From positions 62,001 to 126,000 of the forward strand of contig JAHBUZ010000009.1 of assembly GCA_019637815.1 (NCBI GenBank): 64,000 bases of DNA, in the 5' to 3' direction. Each line of letters begins with the position of its first letter. Position 1 is the stretch's first letter. Below, in pieces: positions 1 through 8,229 of the stretch. The notes below the pieces were generated by a model. It saw only the letters and a list, made by a program, of their open reading frames with translations. It made no database searches and had not been told where the DNA came from. Position numbers and translations under genes: made by a program. Source of the stretch: Chloroflexota bacterium (lineage in GTDB: Bacteria > Chloroflexota > Limnocylindria > Limnocylindrales > CSP1-4).

Positions 1-1
1 C

Positions 2-604
2 CGGGCACAGACGGCGCACCTCGGCGAGACCATCTATGCGCGCTCCTTCGAGCACGACCTCGAGAACCTGCGCCGGAGCATCCTGAACATCACCATCGAG
101 GACCTGGAGCGGGCCGTGACCATCCTCACGGATGCCCGACGCATCTTCGTCCTGGGTGGCCAGACGTCCCACAGCGTGGCGTCCTACTCGTCGCTCGTCC
201 TTGACCGGATGCGCGGCGACGTGACGCTCCTGAGCGCGGACGCCTCCGTCGCGCCCCAGCTGCTGTCGCTCACCGAGGACGACGCGCTGCTCGTGTTCAC
301 GTTCCCGCCCTATGCCTCGCACACGGTGCGTGTGACGCGTCACGCGAAGCGACAGGGGGCGGCGGTCATCGCGGTCACGGACACGCCCATCTCGCCGGTG
401 GGTCAGCTCGTGGACGTGGTGCTGCCCGTCCTCGCGTCGGGCGTCTCGGCACAGAACTCGTTCGTCTCGGCGATGGCGGTCGCGAACGCGCTCCTCAACG
501 GCGTCGTGGCGCGTTCCTCCACCGCGCTCGATCGATATCGACGCATCGTGGGTCTCATGGACGAGTGGGACGTGTTCGTGCTCAAGGGTACCGATGCCAG
601 CTGA
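2..604 (+). CDS. RpiR/MurR-family transcriptional regulator, C-terminal part (truncated by window start)
   Basis: The reading frame is open from base 2, so the N-terminal helix-turn-helix lies outside the window. The visible part (about 200 codons) is a SIS phosphosugar-binding domain: IFVLGGQTSHSVAS near the start, then VFTFPPYASHTVRVTRHAKRQG and the AVTDTP turn typical of RpiR/MurR regulators. In this family the SIS domain senses a phosphorylated sugar or related acid and controls the DNA-binding half. The last 11 bases overlap the next gene, which points to co-transcription with the CoA-transferase operon downstream. The ligand cannot be told from sequence. It could bind the palindromes found in importer promoters in this window, but nothing here shows that. 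Confidence 0.85.
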   Translation, partial: RAQTAHLGETIYARSFEHDLENLRRSILNITIEDLERAVTILTDARRIFVLGGQTSHSVASYSSLVLDRMRGDVTLLSADASVAPQLLSLTEDDALLVFTFPPYASHTVRVTRHAKRQGAAVIAVTDTPISPVGQLVDVVLPVLASGVSAQNSFVSAMAVANALLNGVVARSSTALDRYRRIVGLMDEWDVFVLKGTDAS

Positions 605-1889
605 CCCTGCCCGGGACGGAGCTCCCGAGGCGACACGGCCCCTCGCGTCGGTCCGCGTCCTGGATGCGACCGATGAGTTCGGTGCCTACGCCGGCCGGCT
701 CCTGGCCGACCTGGGTGCCGAGGTGGTGCGCGTGGTGCCGCCGACGGGTGACCCCACTCGCCGGCTCCCCCCGCTCGTCGAGACACCCGAGGGGACGGCC
801 AGCGCGTTCGACTGGTTCGTCAACCTCAACAAGCGCTCGACGGTGGTCGTGGATCTCGCCACGCCGGATGGACGCGCCACGTTCCTGGGACTGGTGACGG
901 CGGCGGACGTGCTGCTGGACGGGTGGCGCTCCGCCGACCTCGCGCAGCTGGGGCTGGATCCCGCGGTGCTCCGGGCCACGCGCCCCGACCTGGTGCGCGT
1001 CACCATCAGCGCCTACGGCAGCGAGGGGCCGCTCGTGGACCGACCCGCCACGGACCTGACGACGCTCGCCGCCGGTGGGCTGCTCTCGCTGGGTGGGTAT
1101 CCGGACGCGGAGCCCGTGGCGGTCCATGGCGGTCAGAGCCTGCTGGCCGCATCCATCTTCGGTGCCGTGGCGGCGCTCGTGGGACTCATCGCCCGGGGGC
1201 ATGACGGCGAGGGTCGCCATCTGGACGTCTCCGCACAGGAGGCGGTCGCGGCCGCGCTCGAGGACGCCATCCCGCAGTACGACCTGACGGGTCGTGTCCG
1301 CCGCCGCGCCGGCGACTTCCCGCGCGAGGCGGGGACCGGCATCTATGCCTGTGCGGACGGGTACGTGAGCATGGTCGCCGGCCGACTGGGCACGGCACGT
1401 GCCTGGACCGAGCTGACCCGCTGGCTGGTGGAGGAGGGGACCCCGGATGCGGAGGAGCTGCTGACGCCGCCCTGGCAGGACTTCCCGTATCGCCAGCGGG
1501 CGGAGTCGATCGCCCGGTTCCGCGAGGTCTTCGAGCGGTTCACGGCGAGCCGCACGCGCGAGGAGCTGTACCGCGAGGCGCAGCGACGGAGCATCGCGCT
1601 GGCACCGGTCAACCGGATCGCGGACCTGTTCAGCGATGCCCAGCTGCAGGCACGGGACTTCTTCCGGGAGGTCACACCGCCGGAGCTCGGCCGACCGGTC
1701 CGTGTCCCCGGCCGTCCCTATCGGCTCGATGGGGATCGAGGGCCCGCGCCACACGCCGCGCCCACCATCAGCGATGCATCGGACGGGCACGGCGCCGCCG
1801 AGTGGTCCGCCGCCGTCGTCGCCGGGGCGCACGGGGCCCTGCCATCCGCCTCGGTCGGACCGCTGGTCGCGACCTCCGACGCATCCTGA
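594..1889 (+). CDS. CaiB/BaiF class III CoA-transferase, subunit with catalytic Asp
   Basis: A 431-residue family III CoA-transferase. Such enzymes move CoA from an acyl-CoA donor to a carboxylic acid through an aspartyl-CoA intermediate. The fold is marked by GRLLADLGAEVVRV (about 34-47), NLNKRST (78-84) and the SAYGSEGP...ATDL stretch, where D154 lies where Frc-type enzymes have their catalytic Asp. The ATG at 594 overlaps the regulator gene by 11 bases. The next gene is a second CoA-transferase starting 2 bases after this stop, so a heteromer like succinyl-CoA:phthalate or benzylsuccinate CoA-transferase is likely. The C-terminal tail of about 45 residues is low-complexity. The substrate is unknown; an aromatic or dicarboxylic acid is inferred from the UbiD/UbiX genes in the same operon. 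Confidence 0.9.
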   Translation: MPADPARDGAPEATRPLASVRVLDATDEFGAYAGRLLADLGAEVVRVVPPTGDPTRRLPPLVETPEGTASAFDWFVNLNKRSTVVVDLATPDGRATFLGLVTAADVLLDGWRSADLAQLGLDPAVLRATRPDLVRVTISAYGSEGPLVDRPATDLTTLAAGGLLSLGGYPDAEPVAVHGGQSLLAASIFGAVAALVGLIARGHDGEGRHLDVSAQEAVAAALEDAIPQYDLTGRVRRRAGDFPREAGTGIYACADGYVSMVAGRLGTARAWTELTRWLVEEGTPDAEELLTPPWQDFPYRQRAESIARFREVFERFTASRTREELYREAQRRSIALAPVNRIADLFSDAQLQARDFFREVTPPELGRPVRVPGRPYRLDGDRGPAPHAAPTISDASDGHGAAEWSAAVVAGAHGALPSASVGPLVATSDAS

Positions 1890-1891
1890 CC

Positions 1892-3106
1892 ATGGACCGA
1901 CCGCTGCGGGGCCTGCGCATCCTCGACTACTGCTGGGTGGGTGCGGGCGCCCTCGTGACCAAGCTGCTCGCGGACAGCGGCGCGGAGGTCATCAAGATCG
2001 AATCGCGCAAGCGGCCGGACAACCTCCGGCTGGCGCCCCCGTACCGCAGGGGCGCGGAGGGTCTCGAGGGGTCCGGCTACTTCGCGTCGCGCAACTCCTC
2101 CAAGAAGTCCTTCGCGCTCGATATGACCCATCCGGAGGCACCGGCCATCGCGCGCCGGCTGGCGGCGGCATCCTCGGTGCTCACCAACAACTTCCGGCCG
2201 GGCGTCATGGAACGCTGGGGCATGGACCACGCGTCGATCGCGGCCATCAATCCGTCCATCATCTACCTGTCCATGCCGATGCAGGGCGATGACGGTCCGC
2301 ATCGCGGCTACGTGGGGTTCGGCTCGACCATCTCGGCGCTGGCGGGTCTCGTCTGGCTCTCGGGCCGGCCGGACCGGACGCCCGTCGGCACCGGCACCCA
2401 CTACCCCGACCACGTGCCCAACCCGGGTCATGCGCTGGTGGGTCTCCTGGCCGCCATCGACCGACGCCAGCGCACCGGCCAGGGTGGTGTCATCGAGCTC
2501 TCGCAGTTCGAGTCGACGGTCAACATGCTCGGTCCGGCCATCGTCGCGAGCGGCGTGGACGGGGTGGGTCCCACGCGCCAGGGGAACCGGTCGCCCGATG
2601 CCTCGCCCCACGGGGTGTTCCCGACCGCGGGCGATGATCGCTGGTGCGCCATCGCGGTGCGCACCGACGCGGAGTGGCTGGCGTTCGCCGAGGTCCTCGG
2701 CCACCCGGAGTGGCTGACCGACGAGCGCTTCGGGTCGCTCGCGCATCGCAAGGCCAACGAGGACGACCTCGAGGCGCTGGTGACGGGGGTGACCCGCACC
2801 TGGGACGCCCAGGAGCTCGCCGCCCGGCTGGCCGAGCGGGGCATCCCCGCGGCGCGGGTGCAGACACCCGCCGACCTGCTCGACGACCCGCAGCTCGTGG
2901 CACGTGGCACGTGGTATCGCCTGGACCACCCGTACATGGGTCCGACCGTGGTCAATCGCGCGCCCTTCGTCTCCGATCGTGACGAGCTGGGGCCACGGTC
3001 CGCCGCGCCGCTCCTGGGCCAGCACACGCGGGAGATCGCCCGCGACGTGCTGGGCATGGACGACGCCGAGTATGAGGACCACGTCGCGCGCGGGGTGTTC
3101 GCATGA
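1892..3106 (+). CDS. CaiB/BaiF class III CoA-transferase, subunit lacking the usual catalytic Asp
   Basis: A 404-residue paralogue of the preceding gene. I chose the ATG at 1892 because the protein then begins MDRPLRGLRILDY, the normal family start, and lies 2 bases after the upstream stop. Family marks are LVTKLLADSGAEVIKIES, NNFRPGVMERWG and LSMPMQGDDGP. Where Frc-like enzymes have GYD or GHD with the catalytic Asp, this protein reads VGFGST, placing Gly144 at that position. Many family members share this variant. It fits a structural or substrate-binding partner in a two-subunit transferase, with the first gene supplying Asp154. The stop overlaps a 26-codon open frame that bridges to the hydratase gene. 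Confidence 0.88.
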   Translation: MDRPLRGLRILDYCWVGAGALVTKLLADSGAEVIKIESRKRPDNLRLAPPYRRGAEGLEGSGYFASRNSSKKSFALDMTHPEAPAIARRLAAASSVLTNNFRPGVMERWGMDHASIAAINPSIIYLSMPMQGDDGPHRGYVGFGSTISALAGLVWLSGRPDRTPVGTGTHYPDHVPNPGHALVGLLAAIDRRQRTGQGGVIELSQFESTVNMLGPAIVASGVDGVGPTRQGNRSPDASPHGVFPTAGDDRWCAIAVRTDAEWLAFAEVLGHPEWLTDERFGSLAHRKANEDDLEALVTGVTRTWDAQELAARLAERGIPAARVQTPADLLDDPQLVARGTWYRLDHPYMGPTVVNRAPFVSDRDELGPRSAAPLLGQHTREIARDVLGMDDAEYEDHVARGVFA

Positions 3107-3183
3107 CGCTCCTGGTGTGCGCGATGGCGGTGCTGCGTGACGTCCCGGGGTCGCGCGCCATCCCATCGGGGGGCCCGGCATGA
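3103..3183 (+). CDS. 26-codon open frame bridging the CoA-transferase and hydratase genes
   Basis: A short frame starts MTLLVCAMAVLRD and fills the gap between the two flanking genes exactly. Its ATG shares ATGA with the CoA-transferase stop, and its TGA shares ATGA with the hydratase start. It resembles no protein I recognise. It may be a translational-coupling leader that carries ribosomes across the gap, because the hydratase has no convincing ribosome binding site other than the G-run at 3169-3174. Chance is a fair alternative for a frame this short in GC-rich DNA. Confidence 0.35.
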   Translation: MTLLVCAMAVLRDVPGSRAIPSGGPA

Positions 3184-3950
3184 CCGAGCCGCTGCTGCTG
3201 GAGCGCCGTGGCGCCGTGGGCTGGGTGACGCTCCATCGACCCGAGCAGCGCAACGCGGTCGACCGCGCCATGCGCGCCGCCCTGACCTCGGGCCTCGCCG
3301 AGCTGGACGCCGACCCGGATATCCGGGTCATCGTGCTCACCGGCGCCGGGCCGGCGTTCTGTGCCGGCGCGGACCTCAAGGAGGGCGCCGCACGCGTGGC
3401 GGGCCATCCCCTGGTCGATGCGCCGGCATCCATCGCGGCGCCCCTCGACGCGCTGCGGACCCCGGTCATCGCGGCCGTCAACGGCCCTGCGGTGGGGGGT
3501 GGCTTCGAGATGGTGCTCGCCTGCGACATCCGGATCGCCGCGGCGCGTGCCCGCTTCGCGCTCACGGAGCTGCGCATCGGGAGCATGCCCGGCAGCGGCG
3601 GCATCCAGCGCCTGGCGCGCGCGGTCCCCGCGGCGGTCGCGGCACGCATGGTGCTCACGGGCGAGGCCGTGGATGCCTCGGAAGCGCTGCGGGTGGGTCT
3701 CGTCTCGGACGTGGTGCCGGACGAGGAGCTCGCGACCCGGGCATCGGCCATCGCGGAGCGGGTCGCGGCCATGGCGCCGCTGTCGCTCATCGCGGCGAAG
3801 CAGAGCCTGCGGGCAGCCGGCGAGCTCCAGCTGTCGGCGGGTCTCGATCTCGATCGGCTGCTGTGGGCGTGGTTGTCACAGTCGGCGGACCGGGCGGAGG
3901 GTCGGGAGGCCTTCCGCGAGGGTCGACCGCCGGTGTTCGAAGGCAGGTAG
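3180..3950 (+). CDS. Enoyl-CoA hydratase/isomerase family protein
   Basis: A 256-residue crotonase-fold protein, normal length for single-domain hydratases. These add water across the 2,3 double bond of enoyl-CoA thioesters, or isomerise or hydrolyse related CoA esters. The oxyanion-hole residues lie in CAGADLK (61-67) and GGGFE (106-110). E110 and E130 are 20 residues apart, matching the two catalytic glutamates of rat enoyl-CoA hydratase (144 and 164), so hydratase chemistry is plausible. The PGSGGIQRL motif follows. It lies between the CoA-transferases and the thiolase-fold gene, consistent with working on the CoA ester formed by the former. The exact substrate is not known. Confidence 0.9.
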   Translation: MTEPLLLERRGAVGWVTLHRPEQRNAVDRAMRAALTSGLAELDADPDIRVIVLTGAGPAFCAGADLKEGAARVAGHPLVDAPASIAAPLDALRTPVIAAVNGPAVGGGFEMVLACDIRIAAARARFALTELRIGSMPGSGGIQRLARAVPAAVAARMVLTGEAVDASEALRVGLVSDVVPDEELATRASAIAERVAAMAPLSLIAAKQSLRAAGELQLSAGLDLDRLLWAWLSQSADRAEGREAFREGRPPVFEGR

Positions 3951-3964
3951 AGGCAGGGAGGACG

Positions 3965-5110
3965 ATGGCCTGGAAGCGTGCCGCGATCGCGGGCGTGGGT
4001 GCGAGTCGGCAGGGGAAGCTGCCGGGCGAGACGGCGATGTCGCTCGCCACGGAGGCGTTCCGGGACGCGCTCGACGACGCGGGGATCGCCAAGGACGAGG
4101 TGGACGGGCTGCTCACGATGCCCGGCACCACCTCGCCCGAGGGACCCAAGCACTATCTGGCGCTGGGCGAGCACCTGGGCATCGACCCCAAGGTGACCGG
4201 CTCGCTGTCCATGGGCGGTGCCACGGCCGGGGTGCTCATCCAGCAGGCGGCGCTGGCCATCGATGCGGGCATGGCGAACGTGGTCGCGTGCGTCTTCGGT
4301 GACGCCGCCAAGACCGGCGGCTCGAAGTTCGACGCGTCGGCCGGCGGTGGTGACTCGTGGGGCATCTGGGGCATGTTCGGCAACGCCGCCAACAGCGCCA
4401 TGGGTGCCCGGCGCCACATGGCGCTCTACGGCACGACCAGCGAGCAGCTCGGCTGGGTGGCGGTCAATGGTCGCCGGAACGCGGCGCGCAACCCGCTCGC
4501 CGTGATGCGCGAGCCCATCACCATCGAGGACCACCAGGCGTCGCGGCCCATCGTGGAACCGCTGCATCTCCTCGACTGCTGTCTCATCACCGATGGCGGC
4601 GTGTGCGTCATCGTCACCTCGCCCGAGCGAGCGCGCGATGCGAAGCACCCGCCGGTGTCCATCTGGGGCATGGGCCAGGGTCACACGCTCCAGAACATGG
4701 GCACGCCCGACTGGTGGTATCTGCCGCACCAGCAGGACTGCATCTCGCGGGCGTACCGCATGGCGGGCGTCGGACCACGGGACATCGACGTGGCGCAGCT
4801 GTACGACAACTTCACCATCGCGGTGCTGTTCTGGCTGGAGCATGCGGGCTTCGTGCCTCGCGGGGAGTCGGGGCCGTTCGTGGAGGGCGGCACGCGCATC
4901 GCGCTCGACGGGGAGCTGCCGCTCAACACCGCGGGCGGCAATCTCTCGGAGTCCTACATGCAAGGCTGGCTGCACGTGGTGGAGGGGGTGCGCCAGGTGC
5001 GCGGCGAGGCCGGCGACCGACAGGTGGCGGGTGCCGAGCGCTGTCTGGTCACGGGACGGGGCATGACGCTCAACACGGCCAGCTGCCTGGTCCTGGGGCC
5101 CGACCGATGA
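3965..5110 (+). CDS. Thiolase-fold protein, Ltp2-like aldolase type
   Basis: A 381-residue protein of the lipid-transfer/SCP-x thiolase group. The ATG at 3965 is preceded by GGGAGG and begins MAWKRAAIAGVGAS. The thiolase nucleophile Cys is absent: the loop reads SMGGATAG (82-89). The usual His-containing C-terminal motif reads NTAGGNLSESY. Two tyrosines, Y280 in AQLYDNF and Y331 in SESYMQG, are spaced almost like Tyr294 and Tyr344, the catalytic tyrosines reported for the Ltp2 retro-aldolase of steroid side-chain degradation. Ltp2 enzymes need a DUF35 partner, and the next gene, overlapping by ATGA, is one. The best reading is a retro-aldolase cleaving a CoA-bound intermediate. A non-catalytic or acyl-transfer role is possible. 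Confidence 0.8.
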   Translation: MAWKRAAIAGVGASRQGKLPGETAMSLATEAFRDALDDAGIAKDEVDGLLTMPGTTSPEGPKHYLALGEHLGIDPKVTGSLSMGGATAGVLIQQAALAIDAGMANVVACVFGDAAKTGGSKFDASAGGGDSWGIWGMFGNAANSAMGARRHMALYGTTSEQLGWVAVNGRRNAARNPLAVMREPITIEDHQASRPIVEPLHLLDCCLITDGGVCVIVTSPERARDAKHPPVSIWGMGQGHTLQNMGTPDWWYLPHQQDCISRAYRMAGVGPRDIDVAQLYDNFTIAVLFWLEHAGFVPRGESGPFVEGGTRIALDGELPLNTAGGNLSESYMQGWLHVVEGVRQVRGEAGDRQVAGAERCLVTGRGMTLNTASCLVLGPDR

Positions 5111-5535
5111 GCGACCGGATCCTGCCCACCGTCACCGACCTGTCACGTCCCTTCTGGGAGGGTGGTCTGGCGGGCGAGCTGCGTTTCCAGCGCTGTACTG
5201 CGTGTGGCCACCTCCGCTATCCCATCGACACCATCTGTCCACGCTGCCTGGACGCCGGCTACGCCTGGGAGGCGGTCTCGGGGACCGGCACCATCCTGGC
5301 CTTCGGCACGTTCCGGCGTGCGTACCGCGCGTCATGGGAGGACCGGGTGCCGTACGCGGTGGCCATCATCCAGACCACGGAGGGCCCCCGGCTCATCGTG
5401 GACGTCGTGGAGGCCGATCCGGACGAGCTGCACGTGGATGACCCCGTGGAGTTCGTGTTCGAGCCGGTCACGGAGGCGGGCATCGCCATCCCGCACGCGC
5501 GTCCCGTCCGCGTCCAGGGCGACCCGACGACATGA
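5107..5535 (+). CDS. DUF35/OB-fold zinc-ribbon partner of the thiolase-fold protein
   Basis: A 142-residue protein with an N-terminal rubredoxin-like zinc ribbon (C30-x2-C33 and C44-x2-C47) followed by an OB-fold domain rich in beta strands (GTGTILAFGTF, YAVAIIQTTEG). This is the DUF35 architecture that pairs with SCP-x and Ltp2-type thiolase-fold enzymes, where it binds acyl-CoA and completes the active site. The start codon shares ATGA with the preceding gene and the stop shares ATGA with the next, so translation is probably coupled and subunits made in equal amounts. Length and cysteine spacing are normal for the family. Confidence 0.9.
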   Translation: MSDRILPTVTDLSRPFWEGGLAGELRFQRCTACGHLRYPIDTICPRCLDAGYAWEAVSGTGTILAFGTFRRAYRASWEDRVPYAVAIIQTTEGPRLIVDVVEADPDELHVDDPVEFVFEPVTEAGIAIPHARPVRVQGDPTT

Positions 5536-6122
5536 ACGCGACGGCGGATGTGGTGCGCGCCGAGGACCTCGCGTCCGACCGCTTCGCGGTGGCGCGCGCC
5601 GCGCTCGCGGAGGTGCCGCTCCCCGTGGTGGTGCTGGGTGCCGCGGACGGCGAGGCCCGGTCCTGCGCCACGGGCACCGCGATGTACGTCTCGTTCGCAC
5701 CGGCGCGCCTGGCCGTGGCGATCCATCCGGGCTCCACGACCTGTCGGCTGGTGGAGGCCACGGGCCGCTTCAGCATCTCCGTGCTCCGCGCGGACCAGGT
5801 GGCGGTCGCGGTGGCCGCCGGCCACGGCGCATCGGGCACCGACAAGTTCGCGACGCTCGGGCTCGCCACCCGCGAGACGGACCTCCTGCCGGGCGTGCCG
5901 GCGCTGGCGGACGCGTCGTCCATCGCCTGGTGCCGGGTGACGGACCGCCTGCCGACCGGGGACCACGTGCTGTTCGTGGGCGAGGTGGTCGCGTTCGCAC
6001 CGCCCGTGACGGCGGCGGAGGCCGGCGGTCTCGAGGACGTGCCGCTGCTGCGCCATCAGCGTCGATACGCGGCGCTCGGCAGCTGGCTCAGCGACACGGG
6101 CCTGGACGGCTATCCGACATGA
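5532..6122 (+). CDS. Flavin reductase-like (FMN-binding split-barrel) protein
   Basis: A 196-residue protein of the flavin reductase family, with the split-barrel FMN-binding fold: ATGTAMYVSFAPARLAVAIHPGSTT near the start and FSISVLRADQ in the middle. Members reduce FMN with NAD(P)H for partner oxygenases, or carry FMN themselves. Here it sits directly before ubiX with ATGA overlaps on both sides. Supplying reduced FMN to the prenyltransferase is an attractive guess, because UbiX needs reduced FMN. Serving a luciferase-like monooxygenase elsewhere in the window is the alternative. Confidence 0.8.
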   Translation: MNATADVVRAEDLASDRFAVARAALAEVPLPVVVLGAADGEARSCATGTAMYVSFAPARLAVAIHPGSTTCRLVEATGRFSISVLRADQVAVAVAAGHGASGTDKFATLGLATRETDLLPGVPALADASSIAWCRVTDRLPTGDHVLFVGEVVAFAPPVTAAEAGGLEDVPLLRHQRRYAALGSWLSDTGLDGYPT

Positions 6123-6700
6123 CCCGTCGCATCGTGCTCGCCATCTCGGGCGCATCGGGGGCCATCTACGGCGTCCGCCTCGCGGAGGTGCTGCACGGGA
6201 CGCCGGACGTGGAGCTCCACCTGGTGGTCTCGAAGGGCGCTGCAGCGACCGTCGGCTACGAGACGGACCGGACGGTCGCGGACGTGCTGGCGCTCGCCCA
6301 CACCACGTACGAGGAGACGGACCTCGCCGCGGCCATCGCGTCGGGCACGTTCCTGACCCACGGCATGGTCGTGGCGCCGTGCTCCATCCGGACGCTCTCG
6401 TCGGTCGCCAACAGCGCCAACGACAACCTCATCACACGCGCCGCGGACGTCCATCTCAAGGAGCGCCGCCGGCTGGTCCTCATGGTGCGCGAGACGCCCC
6501 TCCACGCGGGCCACCTGCGATTGATGACCGAGGCCACCGCCGCGGGCGCGGTGATCCTGCCGCCCGTGCCCGGCTTCTACATCCGGCCTACGTCCATCGC
6601 ACAGCTGGTGGACCACAGCGTGGGCAAGGCGCTCGATGTCCTGGGCATCGAGCACGAGCTGTTCCCTCGCTGGACGGGACCCCGGCCCGCGGAGACCTGA
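6119..6700 (+). CDS. ubiX: UbiX-type flavin prenyltransferase
   Basis: A 193-residue protein with all UbiX marks: GASGAIYG (11-18) binding FMN, APCS (86-89), SANDNLITRA, and the ERRRLVLMVRETPLH block (115-129) that binds the dimethylallyl phosphate and closes the site. UbiX joins dimethylallyl phosphate to reduced FMN to make prenylated FMN, the cofactor of UbiD decarboxylases. The start overlaps the flavin reductase gene by ATGA. The ubiD gene follows after an 83-base gap with its own ribosome binding site. One copy here could serve both UbiD paralogues in the window. Confidence 0.95.
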   Translation: MTRRIVLAISGASGAIYGVRLAEVLHGTPDVELHLVVSKGAAATVGYETDRTVADVLALAHTTYEETDLAAAIASGTFLTHGMVVAPCSIRTLSSVANSANDNLITRAADVHLKERRRLVLMVRETPLHAGHLRLMTEATAAGAVILPPVPGFYIRPTSIAQLVDHSVGKALDVLGIEHELFPRWTGPRPAET

Positions 6701-6783
6701 GCGGGCTCCCGGGCGCAGCGCGCCCCGTCGGCCCATCCATCGACCGACCATCCATATGGCGACATCGATATCGGAGGAGGCTC

Positions 6784-8229
6784 ATGGAGTACCTCGACCT
6801 GCGCGACTGGATCGACCGCGCACGCGCCCTCGGCGAGGTGCGTGATGTCCTCGGCGCCTCGTGGGAGGAGGACATCGGCCATGTCACGGAGATGCTGCAT
6901 CACACGGACGACGCGCCGGTCGCGGTGTTCGACGACATCCCCGGGTATCCCAAGGGGTACCGGATCGTGGCCAATGCCGTCGCCACCCGACGACGCCTGG
7001 CGCTCACCCTGGGACTGCCGCTGGACATCGAGCGGCGACCGCTCATGGACCGCTTCCTGGAGCTGACCGAGGCGGACCGCGCCATCCCGCCCGCGGTGCT
7101 CGATGACGGGCCCGTGTTCCAGAACGTCCAGACCGGCGATGACGTCGATGTCCTCAAGTTCCCCTCGCCGTGGTGGCATCCGCTCGACGGTGGCCGCTAC
7201 ATCGGCACGGGGGTCTCGGTCGTGATGCGCGACCCCGACACGGGCTGGATCAACGTGGGCACCTATCGGGTCATGGTCCACGACGCCAAGCGGGTGGGCA
7301 TCTACATCGCGCCCGGCAAGCACGGGATGCAGATGCGCAACGCCTACTTCGAGCGAGGCGAGCCGTGTCCCATCGCGATCGTGTGCGGCATGGACCCACT
7401 GCTGTTCATGGCGTCGACGCTGGAGGTGCCCCAGGGCGTCTCCGAGTACGAGTGGATCGGCGGCATCCGGGGGGAGCCCTACCCGGTGGTCACGGCCCCC
7501 ATCACGGGGCTGCCCATCCCGGCCACGGCGGAGATCGTCCTGGAAGGGTTCCTGCACAAGGACAAGGTCGCGCCGGAGGGCCCCTTCGGGGAGTGGCACG
7601 GCTACTACGCGACGGGCAAGAAGGACGAGCCGGTGCTGGACGTGGAGGCGGTCTACCACCGCGACGACCCGATCCTGCTCGGCGTGCCCCCCAACAAGCC
7701 ACCCTGGGAGCCCATGCGCTACCGGGAGTACCTGCGCAGCGCGATCATGCTGCGCTACATGAAGGCGGCCGGCGTGCCGGGCGTCACGGACGCGTGGTGC
7801 TACGCGTTCGGGGGGACCCGGCTGTTCACGGTCGTGTCCATCCAGCCGCGCTATCCGGGCCATGCCCGCCAGGCGATGCACATCGCGGCGATGTGCCACG
7901 CGGGCGCCTACATGGGTCGCATCGTGGTCGTGGTGGAGGACGACATCGATGTCACGGACCTCGAGGAGGTGATGTGGGCCGTCGTGACCCGGGGTGACCC
8001 GGAGCGGTCCCTGGACATCATCCACCGCGCGTGGTCCGGACCCATCGACCCGGCCATCCATCCCGACGAGAAGGGCCACAACAGCCGGCTGCTCATCGAC
8101 GCGACACGACCCTGGGAGTGGCGTGACCGGTTCCCGCCGGCCATCGGGCCGGACCCGGCGACCAAGGCGGACACCCGCCGACGCTGGGGCTGGATCCTCG
8201 ATCCCACGGCGAGCCAGCCAGACCGGTGA
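6784..8229 (+). CDS. ubiD: UbiD-family prenyl-FMN-dependent decarboxylase (first copy)
   Basis: A 481-residue UbiD-family enzyme. The ATG at 6784 follows GGAGG with normal spacing. The three residues of the UbiD E-R-E network are present: R162 in GTYRVMV, then E265 and E270 in EGPFGEWHG. These proteins carry out reversible non-oxidative decarboxylation of aromatic or unsaturated acids using prenylated FMN, Mn and K. Adjacent ubiX supports activity. In anaerobic phthalate degraders a UbiD (phthaloyl-CoA decarboxylase) sits with two family III CoA-transferases and a UbiX, as here, but the substrate cannot be fixed by reading. The stop overlaps the next gene (GTGA). Confidence 0.93.
   Translation: MEYLDLRDWIDRARALGEVRDVLGASWEEDIGHVTEMLHHTDDAPVAVFDDIPGYPKGYRIVANAVATRRRLALTLGLPLDIERRPLMDRFLELTEADRAIPPAVLDDGPVFQNVQTGDDVDVLKFPSPWWHPLDGGRYIGTGVSVVMRDPDTGWINVGTYRVMVHDAKRVGIYIAPGKHGMQMRNAYFERGEPCPIAIVCGMDPLLFMASTLEVPQGVSEYEWIGGIRGEPYPVVTAPITGLPIPATAEIVLEGFLHKDKVAPEGPFGEWHGYYATGKKDEPVLDVEAVYHRDDPILLGVPPNKPPWEPMRYREYLRSAIMLRYMKAAGVPGVTDAWCYAFGGTRLFTVVSIQPRYPGHARQAMHIAAMCHAGAYMGRIVVVVEDDIDVTDLEEVMWAVVTRGDPERSLDIIHRAWSGPIDPAIHPDEKGHNSRLLIDATRPWEWRDRFPPAIGPDPATKADTRRRWGWILDPTASQPDR

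Noticed and set aside
3180..3950. Suspected loss of a catalytic Glu in the enoyl-CoA hydratase
   Set aside because: A first alignment put the second Glu in the wrong helix. On realignment E110 and E130 match the two catalytic glutamates 20 residues apart.
1718..4975. Very long minus-strand open frame opposite the CoA-transferase and hydratase genes
   Set aside because: It is a GC-rich shadow: the translation is Arg/His/Asp-rich without domains, and the plus strand has a full set of recognisable genes there. The same applies to long antisense frames at 9232-11124, 14002-16101, 25505-27028 and 34964-37306.
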